DNA of 64,000 nt from Halobacillus litoralis (GTDB lineage: Bacteria > Bacillota > Bacilli > Bacillales > Halobacillaceae), in contig NZ_CP026118.1 in assembly GCF_004101865.1 (NCBI RefSeq), positions 2,807,001 to 2,871,000 on the forward strand. The letters are read 5' to 3'. Each line of letters starts with the position of its first letter. Position 1 is the first letter of the stretch. The translations under genes were made by a program, and so were the position numbers. The notes beneath the pieces were generated by a model that searched no databases, was not told where the DNA came from, and saw only the letters and a list, made by a program, of their open reading frames with translations. Shown here in pieces: positions 42,341 to 50,877 of the stretch.

Positions 42341-43651
42341 TTGGAAAAAATCATCGTCCGTGGTGGGAGGCAGCTGACCGGCACCGTGAAAGCTGAAGGT
42401 GCTAAGAATGCCGTACTGCCTGTCATCGCAGCAAGTATAATTGCAAGTGAAGGAAAAAGCGTACTACACGAAGTACCTGCTTTAGCTGATGTATATACAA
42501 TTAATCAAGTCATTCGACATATGAATGCAGATGTAAATATGGTAGGAAATACAGTGACTGTGGATGCTTCAGGTCAATTGTCTACTGAAGCACCAATTGA
42601 ATACGTTAGGAAAATGCGTGCTTCTGTTCTTGTATTGGGACCACTTTTGGCCCGGTATGGCCGTGCTAAAGTTGCATTGCCAGGTGGGTGCGCGATTGGA
42701 TCACGCCCACTCGATCAGCATTTGAAAGGCTTTGAAGCTATGGGAGCTGAAGTAACCGTAGGAAACGGGTATATCGAAGCTGAAGTGAAAGGTCGTTTGC
42801 AAGGCGCTAAGATTTACTTTGATGTACCAAGTGTTGGTGCAACAGAGAACGTAATGATGGCTGCCGCTTTGGCAGATGGAAAGACAATCTTGGAAAATTG
42901 CGCAAAGGAACCAGAAATCGTCGACTTGGCCAACTACCTGAATAAGATGGGTGCACATGTCGTCGGTGCAGGAACAGAGACCATTCGAATCGAAGGTGTA
43001 GAGAAACTTGTTGGTGCTACCCATACGATTATCCCTGACCGTATTGAAGCAGGAACGTTCATGGTTGCTGCTGCCATAACAGGCGGGAATGTCCTTATAA
43101 AAGGTGCGATGCATGAGCACTTGCGTTCACTCGTTTCTAAAATGGAAGAAATGGGCGTCATCATCCAAGAGGAAGATGATGGACTGCGAGTCATCGGTCC
43201 TGACATCTTGAAAGCTACAGACCTTAAAACGATGCCTCATCCAGGTTTCCCGACTGATATGCAGTCACAAATGATGGCTCTTATGTTAAGTGCCACGGGA
43301 ACAAGCGTCATTACTGAAACGGTATTTGAAAATCGTTTCATGCATGTGGAAGAGTTCCGCCGCATGAATGCTAACCTGAAAATTGAAGGCCGCAGTGTAA
43401 TCGTTGAAGGACCGTCTTCTCTGCAAGGGGCAGAGGTTGCAGCAACAGATTTGCGAGCTGGGGCAGCCCTGATTTTGGCTGGGTTAGTCGCTGATGGTTA
43501 CACAAGAGTAACTGAGTTGAAGCACTTGGATCGCGGTTATGTGGAATTCACTGAGAAATTAGCACAAATCGGCGCTGACATTGAACGAGTCAAAGAAGAA
43601 GAAGTGTATATGGAAGAAGCTGAACCAAGCGAATCTGTATCGACATTATAA
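42341..43651 (+). CDS. murAA: UDP-N-acetylglucosamine 1-carboxyvinyltransferase (principal MurA)
   Basis: A 436-residue MurA with K22 (EGAKNA) and fosfomycin-target C117 in [14 protein letters not shown]. Catalyses enolpyruvyl transfer from PEP to UDP-GlcNAc. Its position before spoIID marks it as the MurAA paralogue, the essential one in B. subtilis; the second enzyme is at 10987-12273. TTG 42341 start with CGGAGGAG SD at good spacing. A C-terminal acidic extension ([18 protein letters not shown]) is longer than in MurAB. Confidence 0.96.
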   Translation: MEKIIVRGGRQLTGTVKAEGAKNAVLPVIAASIIASEGKSVLHEVPALADVYTINQVIRHMNADVNMVGNTVTVDASGQLSTEAPIEYVRKMRASVLVLGPLLARYGRAKVALPGGCAIGSRPLDQHLKGFEAMGAEVTVGNGYIEAEVKGRLQGAKIYFDVPSVGATENVMMAAALADGKTILENCAKEPEIVDLANYLNKMGAHVVGAGTETIRIEGVEKLVGATHTIIPDRIEAGTFMVAAAITGGNVLIKGAMHEHLRSLVSKMEEMGVIIQEEDDGLRVIGPDILKATDLKTMPHPGFPTDMQSQMMALMLSATGTSVITETVFENRFMHVEEFRRMNANLKIEGRSVIVEGPSSLQGAEVAATDLRAGAALILAGLVADGYTRVTELKHLDRGYVEFTEKLAQIGADIERVKEEEVYMEEAEPSESVSTL

Positions 43652-43667
43652 TATATACATCATGATT

Positions 43668-43708
43668 GCTTGCCTGTTTCAATATTTTTGAAATAGGCGA
43701 GCATTTTT
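43668..43708 (+). terminator. intrinsic terminator of murAA
   Basis: GCTTGCCTGTTTCAA pairs with TTGAAATAGGCGAGC (two mismatches), then T5. Confidence 0.88.
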
Positions 43709-43777
43709 AGTTCTATCATCTTTCAATTCTGGATACATTTTAGTAGAGGGATCTACTTTGTGACCAGGAGGATGCGG

Positions 43778-44797
43778 ATGAAAAAAAATAATGGAATCGG
43801 ACTGATTGCTTTATGCAGCTTATTTGCAACTATGCTTATTATACCTACACTGATCGTCGTCCCCTTTACAAATTCCGGTAATACCGAGAAAGTGGAAGAA
43901 ACACCACCTACTGAGCAAGTGGCAGAGGTTGAAGACTCCGCCTTCTCTGTAAGTGTGTGGAGAAGTGAGTCGGAAAAGGTGGAGGAAGTTCCTCTGGAAA
44001 CCTATGTCTCTCGCGTTGTGGCTTCTGAAATGCCGGTTAATTTTGAGATGGAGGCATTGAAGGCGCAGGCATTGGCGGCGAGGACATATATCACACGTCA
44101 CTTAGTCGAAGGAGAAAAGGTTTCTTCCGAAGCAGATGTGACAGATACGGTTTCTCATCAAGTGTATAAGGATGATAAAGAACTGAGAACTTTGTGGCAG
44201 GACAGTTATGCTGATAATATGGAAAAAATCAACCAGGCCGTGAAAGCGACAGCAGGCGAAATCATAACATATGAGCGGGAACCGATCGAAGCTTCTTTCT
44301 TTTCGACGAGTAATGGTTTTACAGAAAATGCGGGAGATTACTGGGAGCATGACATTCCTTATTTAAAAAGTGTAGAAAGCCCCTGGGATCAAGGGTCACC
44401 TAAATTCACGGACCAAAAAATCATTACGGTCGCTCAGCTCGAACAAACACTGGGAGTCAGCGTAGGTGCGGGTATCCAACAATCTACGATGACCAAAACA
44501 GAAGGAAATCGTGTAGATGAAGTACACTTAGGTTCTCAAACATTTTCCGGGAGAGAAATCCGTGAAAAGTTCGAGCTGCCTTCCAGTGATTTTTCTATTC
44601 AACAAAAAGGTGAACACGTTATTTTTACAACCAAAGGTTACGGCCATGGCGTAGGGATGAGCCAATATGGAGCTAATGGCATGGCAAAAACGGGGAAAGA
44701 TTATAAAGAGATCATCCACCACTATTATCAAGACATAGAAATTTCCCCATTGAGTACACAGACGGCTTCTCTTAACGGGGAAAAACCAGTCAATTGA
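43778..44797 (+). CDS. spoIID: stage II sporulation protein D, peptidoglycan lytic transglycosylase
   Basis: A 339-residue membrane-anchored enzyme of the SpoIIDMP engulfment machinery, which degrades septal peptidoglycan in the mother cell. N-terminal membrane helix at about 8-30; SpoIID domain with the catalytic Glu E84 in SRVVASEMPVNFEMEALKAQ and the conserved C-terminal TTKGYGHGVGMSQYGANGMA. ATG 43778 has AGGAGG 8 bases upstream; GTG 43760 would precede the SD. GATACATT at 43732 resembles a sigma-E -10, but its -35 is weak. Confidence 0.95.
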   Translation: MKKNNGIGLIALCSLFATMLIIPTLIVVPFTNSGNTEKVEETPPTEQVAEVEDSAFSVSVWRSESEKVEEVPLETYVSRVVASEMPVNFEMEALKAQALAARTYITRHLVEGEKVSSEADVTDTVSHQVYKDDKELRTLWQDSYADNMEKINQAVKATAGEIITYEREPIEASFFSTSNGFTENAGDYWEHDIPYLKSVESPWDQGSPKFTDQKIITVAQLEQTLGVSVGAGIQQSTMTKTEGNRVDEVHLGSQTFSGREIREKFELPSSDFSIQQKGEHVIFTTKGYGHGVGMSQYGANGMAKTGKDYKEIIHHYYQDIEISPLSTQTASLNGEKPVN

Positions 44798-44799
44798 GC

Positions 44800-44825
44800 G
44801 AGCTGCAGAGGCAGCTCTTTTTTTA
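44800..44825 (+). terminator. intrinsic terminator of spoIID
   Basis: GAGCTGC, AGAG loop, GCAGCTC, then T8. Confidence 0.93.
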
Positions 44826-44998
44826 TGATATGAGAAAAGGGGTGGGGTGACTCAACATTTTTCCTTATGTTTCATTACTGAATAATCATTTTAAAAAGGG
44901 GCATGAGAAGATCTTCTACAGAGTAATTCATATAAAATTTTCCTCTGAATGTATATAATCCCTCATAAGTGTTCAGAATGGTTTTTGAGGTGATGAAC

Positions 44999-45946
44999 AT
45001 GAAAGAGGAAGGTAAAAAAAGCGTGACAAAATTAAAGTTTAAACGCTTGATGCGCAAGAAATGGTTGTATCCAGCTTTGTATTTGTCCGTAGCCGCATTA
45101 GTTCTAGTAGGAGTGTTCTGGTATCAGCAGGGAGCGAGTGATTTGGAAGACCAAATCGCTGAGCAGCCACAGTCTGAAGTACAAGATGAATATCTGACAA
45201 ATGATAACGGTCAGGATTCTGTGCCAGTCATGGACAATCAGGAAAACTTGGAAATGCCGGTAGCAGATGAGCAAACAGCTTCGATTGTCACAAAATTCTA
45301 TGACTATGACGCGTCCGAGGAAGATCAAGAAAGTGCACTGGTCCTATACAACAATAAGTACTACCAAAGTGAAGGCGTAGATATTACTAGAGAAGATGGA
45401 GAAGCATTTGAAGTAACAGCTGCTCTATCAGGAACAGTCACAGAAGTGAAAGAAGACCCGCTTTATGGGAATGTCGTCGAAGTCAAACATGATAACAATT
45501 TGGTAACGGTCTATGCTAGTTTAGAAGAGGTTGAAGTTTTGGCCGGTTCTGATGTTTCTCAAGGGGATGCACTCGGAGCAGCAGGTCGTAATTCCTTTGG
45601 ACAAGCAAGCGGTGTCCACGTCCACTTCGAAGTTCGTAGTGATGGCCAACCGGTAAACCCGGAAGATTTCTTCGGTCAACCAATGAGCCAAATTGCGGAT
45701 GAGGCTGGAAAAGCGACAGAGGAAGCGCCGACAGATGAAGCTTCAGAAGAAGAAGAAGCACCATCTGAAGAGCCTACTGAAGATAAAGAACAGCCGACAG
45801 AAGACACAGAACAACCAACAGAAGATAAAGAACAACCAACAGATGAAGAAACAAATAGCGATGAAGGTACTACTCCTGGATCAGAAGAAGAAGAGCAAAC
45901 ACCAGATGAAGATAGTGCATCTTCCATCTCTAATACTCAAGCTTAA
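44999..45946 (+). CDS. spoIIQ: stage II sporulation protein Q, forespore engulfment protein
   Basis: A 315-residue forespore membrane protein that pairs with SpoIIIAH across the intermembrane space. Membrane helix at about 25-44; LytM-like domain at about 125-225 retains the HVHF motif but the first zinc His is absent (SEGVDI where active enzymes have HxGxD), so it is probably catalytically inert, as in B. subtilis. The last about 90 residues are an acidic, repetitive tail built on (E/D)xEQPTED units. ATG 44999 with TTGAGGTG SD; upstream in-frame GTG at 44969 has none. Confidence 0.93.
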   Translation: MKEEGKKSVTKLKFKRLMRKKWLYPALYLSVAALVLVGVFWYQQGASDLEDQIAEQPQSEVQDEYLTNDNGQDSVPVMDNQENLEMPVADEQTASIVTKFYDYDASEEDQESALVLYNNKYYQSEGVDITREDGEAFEVTAALSGTVTEVKEDPLYGNVVEVKHDNNLVTVYASLEEVEVLAGSDVSQGDALGAAGRNSFGQASGVHVHFEVRSDGQPVNPEDFFGQPMSQIADEAGKATEEAPTDEASEEEEAPSEEPTEDKEQPTEDTEQPTEDKEQPTDEETNSDEGTTPGSEEEEQTPDEDSASSISNTQA

Positions 45947-45947
45947 A

Positions 45948-45976
45948 AAATGAGGGTTATGCCCTCATTTTTTTTT
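45948..45976 (+). terminator. intrinsic terminator of spoIIQ
   Basis: AAATGAGGG pairs with CCCTCATTT around TTATG, followed by a long T-run. Confidence 0.92.
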
Positions 45977-46266
45977 GGCCAAAAACTCTATTCCACTATA
46001 TTTCCATCCTCTTGCAACGGTAAGAAGCCCCAAGAATAAACTTCCGTAATTATAAATCCACTATATCTATCTTCAATTCTCAAAAAGTTCTGTTCTTGCT
46101 ATTCATGGTGAAGGTCACCATCGCTGCTTAAAGCTATCATTATTCATATAAAAATATTCGCCGGGAATTTAATGGATTTCTGTTTTATGTTACTGTAAGC
46201 AAAAAAAGTTTCTTTTTTTCATTTGCAAGTGATGGTAAGAAAATCTGGAGTGAGGAGTGAGAAAAT
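45977..46266 (+). other. spoIIQ to small-gene gap, nothing recognised
   Basis: About 290 AT-rich bases without a gene-like frame or strong hairpin. It should hold the promoter of the 46-residue gene, but no convincing sigma motif was found. Confidence 0.4.
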
Positions 46267-46407
46267 ATGGTGGAAATCCTATTGGCTGGAATTTTACTCG
46301 TTTTAGTTATTATCGCTCGTAATTTAAAACTGATCGGTGAGAAATTACCTGGTACCCCGGACAGAAAGAGCAACTCAAAGAAGGAGGGTGAAGGTCCCCC
46401 TTTATAA
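46267..46407 (+). CDS. small single-span membrane protein, 46 residues
   Basis: ATG 46267 follows GTGAGGAGTGAG at suitable distance and opens 46 codons. An N-terminal hydrophobic helix (VEILLAGILLVLVIIARNL) is followed by a short Lys-rich cytoplasmic tail (KLIGEKLPGTPDRKSNSKKE). The position between spoIIQ and spoIIID hints at a sporulation role, but nothing in the sequence proves it. I do not recognise a family. Confidence 0.65.
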   Translation: MVEILLAGILLVLVIIARNLKLIGEKLPGTPDRKSNSKKEGEGPPL

Positions 46408-46534
46408 ACAACAGCTTTTTGTCCTGATGATGCTTTTGTGAAATAAATGAAGAACTTCGCCGACTGCTAAAAAACAGCTTATGAAAACACAACAACAGCT
46501 GAATTGGTCTAATTCATCAGTCCTTGCATCCTGT

Positions 46535-46564
46535 GGCATATCTGGGAACTTTTATTAATACAAT
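46535..46564 (+). promoter_or_regulatory. sigma-E promoter for spoIIID
   Basis: GGCATATC at 46535-46542 and AATACAAT at 46557-46564 with a 14-base spacer fit sigma-E (KMATATT / CATACAMT). B. subtilis spoIIID is transcribed by sigma-E in the mother cell. It lies about 140 bases upstream of the gene. Confidence 0.65.
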
Positions 46565-46702
46565 GAGGATAACCGAGCACTCGGTAACATCCAGGGTGAT
46601 ACATCATGAAAAGACATCTAGAGTAAACCACCCCTATAACCTAATAAAAGCGCTTTTCTAGTAGCCCCTCCCCTGGATAGTCAATCACAGGAGGCGAGTG
46701 GA

Positions 46703-46984
46703 GTGCATGATTACATCAAAGAGAGGACCATCAAGATTGGGGAACACATTATTGAAACGAAAAAAACGGTGAGAGTGATCGCCAAGGAATTTGGCGTTTC
46801 AAAGAGTACGGTCCATAAAGACTTGACAGAAAGACTTCCTGAAGTGAATCCTGAGTTAGCTAAGGAAGTAAAGAAAATTCTCGATCACCATAAAGAAATA
46901 CGTCATTTGCGCGGTGGAGAAGCGACACGCAGAAAGTACAAGTCACAATTCCTGGATGATCAACCAGTCCAGCCCCTTTTATAA
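46703..46984 (+). CDS. spoIIID: mother-cell sporulation regulator SpoIIID
   Basis: A 93-residue DNA-binding regulator that activates and represses many sigma-E-dependent genes and helps start sigK. Starts HDYIKERTIKIGEHIIETKK, with the helix-turn-helix at VRVIAKEFGVSKSTVHKDL (about 23-41) and the C-terminal basic helix LRGGEATRRKYKSQF. GTG 46703 follows AGGAGG and gives the exact family N-terminus. Followed by mbl as in B. subtilis. Confidence 0.97.
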   Translation: MHDYIKERTIKIGEHIIETKKTVRVIAKEFGVSKSTVHKDLTERLPEVNPELAKEVKKILDHHKEIRHLRGGEATRRKYKSQFLDDQPVQPLL

Positions 46985-47235
46985 GCAAGACACCTCCCTT
47001 TGTCAAAATTCCTCGATACTTGGTAACTTTTTTCATTTCCCATAAGACGAATGTCGTAATTTTGTGATAGAATATAGAATTAGATGTGCAATATTTAATT
47101 GAAAATATACTTTCAACAATTGGGAAACATAAGTTATCGAAGTTTCGATTTCATTGCCCGCATAGCAGCTCCTAAAGACCTGCTATGTTTCAAGGGGCGA
47201 TTATGCTTTTTTACAATAGGGAGGATCTACAGGAC

Positions 47236-48234
47236 ATGTTTGCGAGAGATATAGGAATTGACCTTGGTACAGCCAATGTGCTCATCCATGTGAAAGGTAA
47301 AGGAATAGTATTGAATGAACCATCAGTGGTGGCTATGGACCGTAATACAGGTAAAGTACTTGAGGTGGGGGAAGAGGCTCGTCGAATGGTGGGACGTACG
47401 CCAGGAAACATTGAAGCTATCCGCCCGCTGAAGGATGGTGTCATTGCTGATTTTGATGTGACAGAAGCGATGCTTAAGCATTTCATTCAAAAAACTAATG
47501 TGCGGGGCTTTTTATCCAAACCGCGCATGTTGATCTGCTGCCCGACGAATATCACCAAAGTGGAGCAGAAAGCTATCAAAGAAGCGGCAGAAAAATCAGG
47601 CGGTAAAAAAGTATATCTAGAAGAGGAGCCCAAGGTGGCAGCGATCGGCGCCGGAATGGATATCTTCCAACCGAGTGGAAATATGGTTGTAGATATCGGT
47701 GGTGGCACGACAGATGTCGCTGTACTATCCATGGGTGATATTGTCACGGCTTCTTCTATCAAAATGGCCGGAGATAAGTTTGATCATGAAATTCTTCAAT
47801 ACATTAAGAAAGAATACAAGCTTCTCATAGGGGAACGTACGGCAGAAGATATTAAAATAAGTGTAGCAACTGTATTTCCAGGTTCGAGGAATGAGGAAAT
47901 CGAAATCCGCGGGCGTGACATGGTGTCAGGATTGCCACGTACGATTTCCGTTAATTCTAATGAAATAGAAAAATCACTGCGTGAATCTGTTCAAGTGATC
48001 ATTCAAGCTGCTAAACAAGTGCTGGAGCGCACTCCACCTGAATTATCTGCAGACATCATCGACCGTGGAGTGATTATGACAGGCGGCGGTGCACTTCTCC
48101 ATGGCATCGACCAGCTGCTTGCAGAAGAATTGAAGGTTCCTGTCCTTGTTGCAGAAGCGCCGATGGACTGCGTAGCTACAGGTACAGGCATCATGCTTGA
48201 AAATATCGATAAGCGTATTTCTACGAAGTTCTAA
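47236..48234 (+). CDS. mbl: MreB-like cytoskeletal protein Mbl
   Basis: A 332-residue actin-like protein that moves with the elongation machinery and guides lateral wall synthesis. Phosphate-1 loop DIGIDLGTANVLIHVKGKG, VVDIGGGTTDVAVLSMG, and adenosine motif GVIMTGGGALLHGID are present. ATG 47236 follows TAGGGAGG and gives the B. subtilis Mbl N-terminus MFARDIG; the frame runs 17 codons upstream without a better signal. flhO follows 33 bases later. Confidence 0.95.
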   Translation: MFARDIGIDLGTANVLIHVKGKGIVLNEPSVVAMDRNTGKVLEVGEEARRMVGRTPGNIEAIRPLKDGVIADFDVTEAMLKHFIQKTNVRGFLSKPRMLICCPTNITKVEQKAIKEAAEKSGGKKVYLEEEPKVAAIGAGMDIFQPSGNMVVDIGGGTTDVAVLSMGDIVTASSIKMAGDKFDHEILQYIKKEYKLLIGERTAEDIKISVATVFPGSRNEEIEIRGRDMVSGLPRTISVNSNEIEKSLRESVQVIIQAAKQVLERTPPELSADIIDRGVIMTGGGALLHGIDQLLAEELKVPVLVAEAPMDCVATGTGIMLENIDKRISTKF

Positions 48235-48267
48235 TTCACACGGACCACTACGGAAGGAGCGATCACC

Positions 48268-49092
48268 TTGTTAAGAGGATTTTACACAGCTGCCTCAGGT
48301 ATGATGGCGAATCAACGCATGCAGGAAACATTGTCGAACAACATGTCGAATGCCAATACTCCAGGATATAAAGCGGATCAAGGAACGATGAGAGCATTTC
48401 CAGAGCTTTTGATTGAGCAAATGGGAAGCGAATCGATTCCTGTGTCACGAGGGTTGAATGTACCTGTACGCGGCCATGTAGGGTCCCTTAACACAGGTGT
48501 ATATATGCAAGAAGCCATTCCCTCCTTTGCCCAGGGAGACATAAGGGAAACAGGGGTTGGCACAGATTTCGCCCTTATCCAGGGAACAGTTCCTGATGAA
48601 TCAGGCTCAATCTTTTTTAATGTACAAAACGAAGCGGGAGAAGAAAGATATACTCGAAATGGAAACTTCACTGTGGATGGAGAAGGGTTCTTAACAACGA
48701 ATCAAGGATATTATGTGCTTGATGATACAGGGAATCCGATCAACACTGGCGGTATGGAGTTCGATCTTTCTTCAAATGGTACCTTGGAGGTTGATGGACA
48801 GGAAATCCCCCTTGGACTTTCTTACAGCCCGGAGGCCGGGAGTATGGTGAAAGAAGGAAATGACTTGTTCCAAGCGGCAGAAAATGGGGAACCGGTCGAG
48901 AATGCAAGAGAAAATGAAGCTGTAGAATTCAATGTACGGCAAAATTTCCTTGAGCAGTCGAATGTGGATGCTAATAGAACGATGACGGAAATGATGAATA
49001 CATATCGCTCGTTCGAAATGAATCAACGGGTGTTAAAAGCGTATGACCAGAGCATGCAGAAAACAGTGACAGAAATCGGTAGAATACGTTAA
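48268..49092 (+). CDS. flhO: flagellar basal-body rod/hook family protein FlhO
   Basis: A 274-residue flagellar rod protein of the FlgE/F/G family. N-terminal FYTAASGMMANQRMQETLSN and NNMSNANTPGYKAD, central TRNGNFTVDGEGFLTTNQGY, and C-terminal NVDANRTMTEMMNTYRSFEM, then NQRVLKAYDQSM form the coiled-coil ends that pack in the distal rod. TTG 48268 follows GGAAGGAG. Paired with flhP downstream of mbl as in B. subtilis. Confidence 0.93.
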   Translation: MLRGFYTAASGMMANQRMQETLSNNMSNANTPGYKADQGTMRAFPELLIEQMGSESIPVSRGLNVPVRGHVGSLNTGVYMQEAIPSFAQGDIRETGVGTDFALIQGTVPDESGSIFFNVQNEAGEERYTRNGNFTVDGEGFLTTNQGYYVLDDTGNPINTGGMEFDLSSNGTLEVDGQEIPLGLSYSPEAGSMVKEGNDLFQAAENGEPVENARENEAVEFNVRQNFLEQSNVDANRTMTEMMNTYRSFEMNQRVLKAYDQSMQKTVTEIGRIR

Positions 49093-49105
49093 GGGAGTGT
49101 CAGCA

Positions 49106-49930
49106 TTGATTAATCGTTCGATGATCCAATCAGCAGTCACAATGGGGCAGCTGCAAAGCAAGTTGGATTTGATAGGGAATAACTTGTCTAATAGTGAGAC
49201 CACGGGCTATAAAAGTCGAAGCGCTGACTTTTCTTCGTTACTTTTTCAACAAATCGATAATCAATCACATGAGCATGCTCAGGTTGGACGTACAACCCCT
49301 GAAGGTGTCAGAATAGGGGCAGGTGCTAGACTTGGACATACGAACCTCGATTATAGACAAGGGAGCCTGCAAAATACAGGGAGAGACCTGGATGTTGCCC
49401 TTTTAGGGGATAATCATTTATTTCAGCTCCGTGTTGAGACAGAAACCGGGCCAGAGACACAATTTACGAGAGCTGGTAACTTTTATTTGAATCCGATCGA
49501 CAACGGACAAGTCCTGCTCACAAACTCTAATGGACATCCGGTAATCGGAGAAGATGGAGAGAATATTGTCTTAGAAGAAGGGTTCCAAGGGATTTCTATC
49601 GATCAAGATGGTTCCATTCTAGTGAAACGCGGAGATGGACAGGCGGTAGAAGGGGAACTTAGCGTGACAGAAGCAGTCCGTCCTCGTATGCTTGAAGCGA
49701 TAGGAGATAACCGCTTCCGTATTCCGGATGGTATAAACCCGGATGGAATCATGGAAGACCTGCCCCGTGGTGATATTGAAATGAAAAACAAGACACTCGA
49801 GGCATCCAATGTGGATGTATCGAAACAAATGACAGATATGTTGATGGCACAGCGAGCTTACCAATTCAATGCGAAATCCATATCGACAGGTGATCAGATG
49901 ATGGGGCTTGTTAATCAACTGAGATCATAA
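49106..49930 (+). CDS. flhP: flagellar basal-body rod/hook family protein FlhP
   Basis: A 274-residue paralogue of FlhO: MGQLQSKLDLIGNNLSNSET then TGYKSRSADFSSLLFQQ at the N-terminus, central FTRAGNFYLNPIDNGQVLLT, and C-terminal NVDVSKQMTDMLMAQRAYQF, then NAKSISTGDQMM. TTG 49106 lies 8 bases after AAGGGAG and is preferred over GTG 49097, which overlaps it. Starts 13 bases after flhO; the two are co-transcribed. Confidence 0.93.
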   Translation: MINRSMIQSAVTMGQLQSKLDLIGNNLSNSETTGYKSRSADFSSLLFQQIDNQSHEHAQVGRTTPEGVRIGAGARLGHTNLDYRQGSLQNTGRDLDVALLGDNHLFQLRVETETGPETQFTRAGNFYLNPIDNGQVLLTNSNGHPVIGEDGENIVLEEGFQGISIDQDGSILVKRGDGQAVEGELSVTEAVRPRMLEAIGDNRFRIPDGINPDGIMEDLPRGDIEMKNKTLEASNVDVSKQMTDMLMAQRAYQFNAKSISTGDQMMGLVNQLRS

Positions 49931-49950
49931 ACGTAAGGAGTATGACGACC

Positions 49951-50289
49951 ATGGCAACAAATCCTAATTCAAAAGGGAAAAAGCTTAATAAAGAGCAGGA
50001 AAGAGAAAAAAAGCGTAAAGCCCTAGATGAAGCAACGAAACAGAATACAGCGAAGAAAGAATCGTCCAAGAAGCAAAAATCTGTGAAGGAAGAAAAAGCT
50101 TCAAAGAAAGGACGCCGCCGCGTTCTGCCTATTTGGCTGCGTATCATCCTTGTCCTGCTCTTCAGTGCAGTCGCTTTAGTGTTAGGATTGATGGTCGGTT
50201 ACGGTGTGATCGGTGAAGGAAACCCAACGGATGCGCTGGAAATGGATACGTGGAAACATATTTGGAATTTTGTAACGAAAACGGAATAG
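49951..50289 (+). CDS. EpuA-like membrane protein (often annotated RNA polymerase subunit beta-related)
   Basis: A 112-residue protein: a Lys/Glu-rich cytoplasmic half (about 1-58), one membrane helix (LRIILVLLFSAVALVLGLMVGYGV) and a short outside tail with MDTWKHIWNFV. The helix plus GYGVIGEGNPTDALEMDTW fits the EpuA family (PF11772 type), which is misleadingly named for RNA polymerase beta. Function unknown. ATG 49951 is 11 bases after TAAGGAG; ATG 49942 is too close to it. Follows flhP by 20 bases. Confidence 0.75.
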   Translation: MATNPNSKGKKLNKEQEREKKRKALDEATKQNTAKKESSKKQKSVKEEKASKKGRRRVLPIWLRIILVLLFSAVALVLGLMVGYGVIGEGNPTDALEMDTWKHIWNFVTKTE

Positions 50290-50340
50290 AGAAGAAGGCA
50301 GCTTGTCCTACATTATATGTGCAAACAGCCTTTCTATGCG

Positions 50341-50370
50341 AACACGAGCCAACCTGGCTCGTGTTTTTTC
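50341..50370 (+). terminator. intrinsic terminator after the EpuA-like gene
   Basis: ACACGAGCCA, ACC loop, TGGCTCGTGT, then T-run. Confidence 0.93.
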
Positions 50371-50629
50371 TTTATATGAGAAAAGAAACTCCCTCTCTCA
50401 CTCCACGAAAGTCCCCTTTATCTGGGTGACTCAGCTATTAAGACACTTTGGGTCCGCTGCGTTATGGGGAGGTGGGCTGACTGGGGTGCATAAATCACTT
50501 CACAGAAGGATTTTGCTCCAAAAACAAGTGGCCGTCTTTCAATGGACTCTACATTAGGCGGCTGAGCAATTCACTGCCATTCCAATAATAGATAGCACAC
50601 TGAACGGCGCCGAGGTACGTTATATGGCA
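50371..50629. other. gap before a family A repeat, no gene seen
   Basis: About 260 bases with a higher G+C patch and a short open frame but no SD or protein-like sequence. It may be decayed repeat or mobile DNA; I cannot assign it. Confidence 0.35.
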
Positions 50630-50750
50630 GGGGGCGGAGGGAAACGATGAGACTCCTGTGGGACACGCGGGTTAGATGAGACCCCGGAAGGCGTAGCCTG
50701 AGGAGGCTCAGCGCACGCCCACGGAAAGCGAATCGTTTCCCGCAGCCCCC
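50630..50750. repeat. family A palindromic repeat, intact
   Basis: GGGGCGGAGGGAAACGAT (from 50631) pairs with ATCGTTTCCCGCAGCCCC with two mismatches. The core holds GAGACTCCTGTGGGA, GAGACCCCGGAAGGCGTAGC, CTGAGGAGGCTCAGCGC and CCCACGGAAAGCGAATCG. An outer AGTCTCGAAAT lies just downstream near 50764. Confidence 0.85.
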
Positions 50751-50877
50751 TTATTCACACTATAGTCTCGAAATCCAGTCTTATCTAACATATTCAACCC
50801 CTACACAGATGTTTTCAACTTATGATTTAGGGAATGAAAAACATACAACGAGTTGACGCAGAAGGGAGGGTCCAGGC

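Noticed and set aside
45676..45927. Ser-rich 83-codon frame on the minus strand
   Set aside because: Antisense reading of the repetitive acidic tail of spoIIQ.
50303..50557. 84-codon frame near the EpuA-like gene
   Set aside because: Runs through the terminator of the preceding gene and has no SD.
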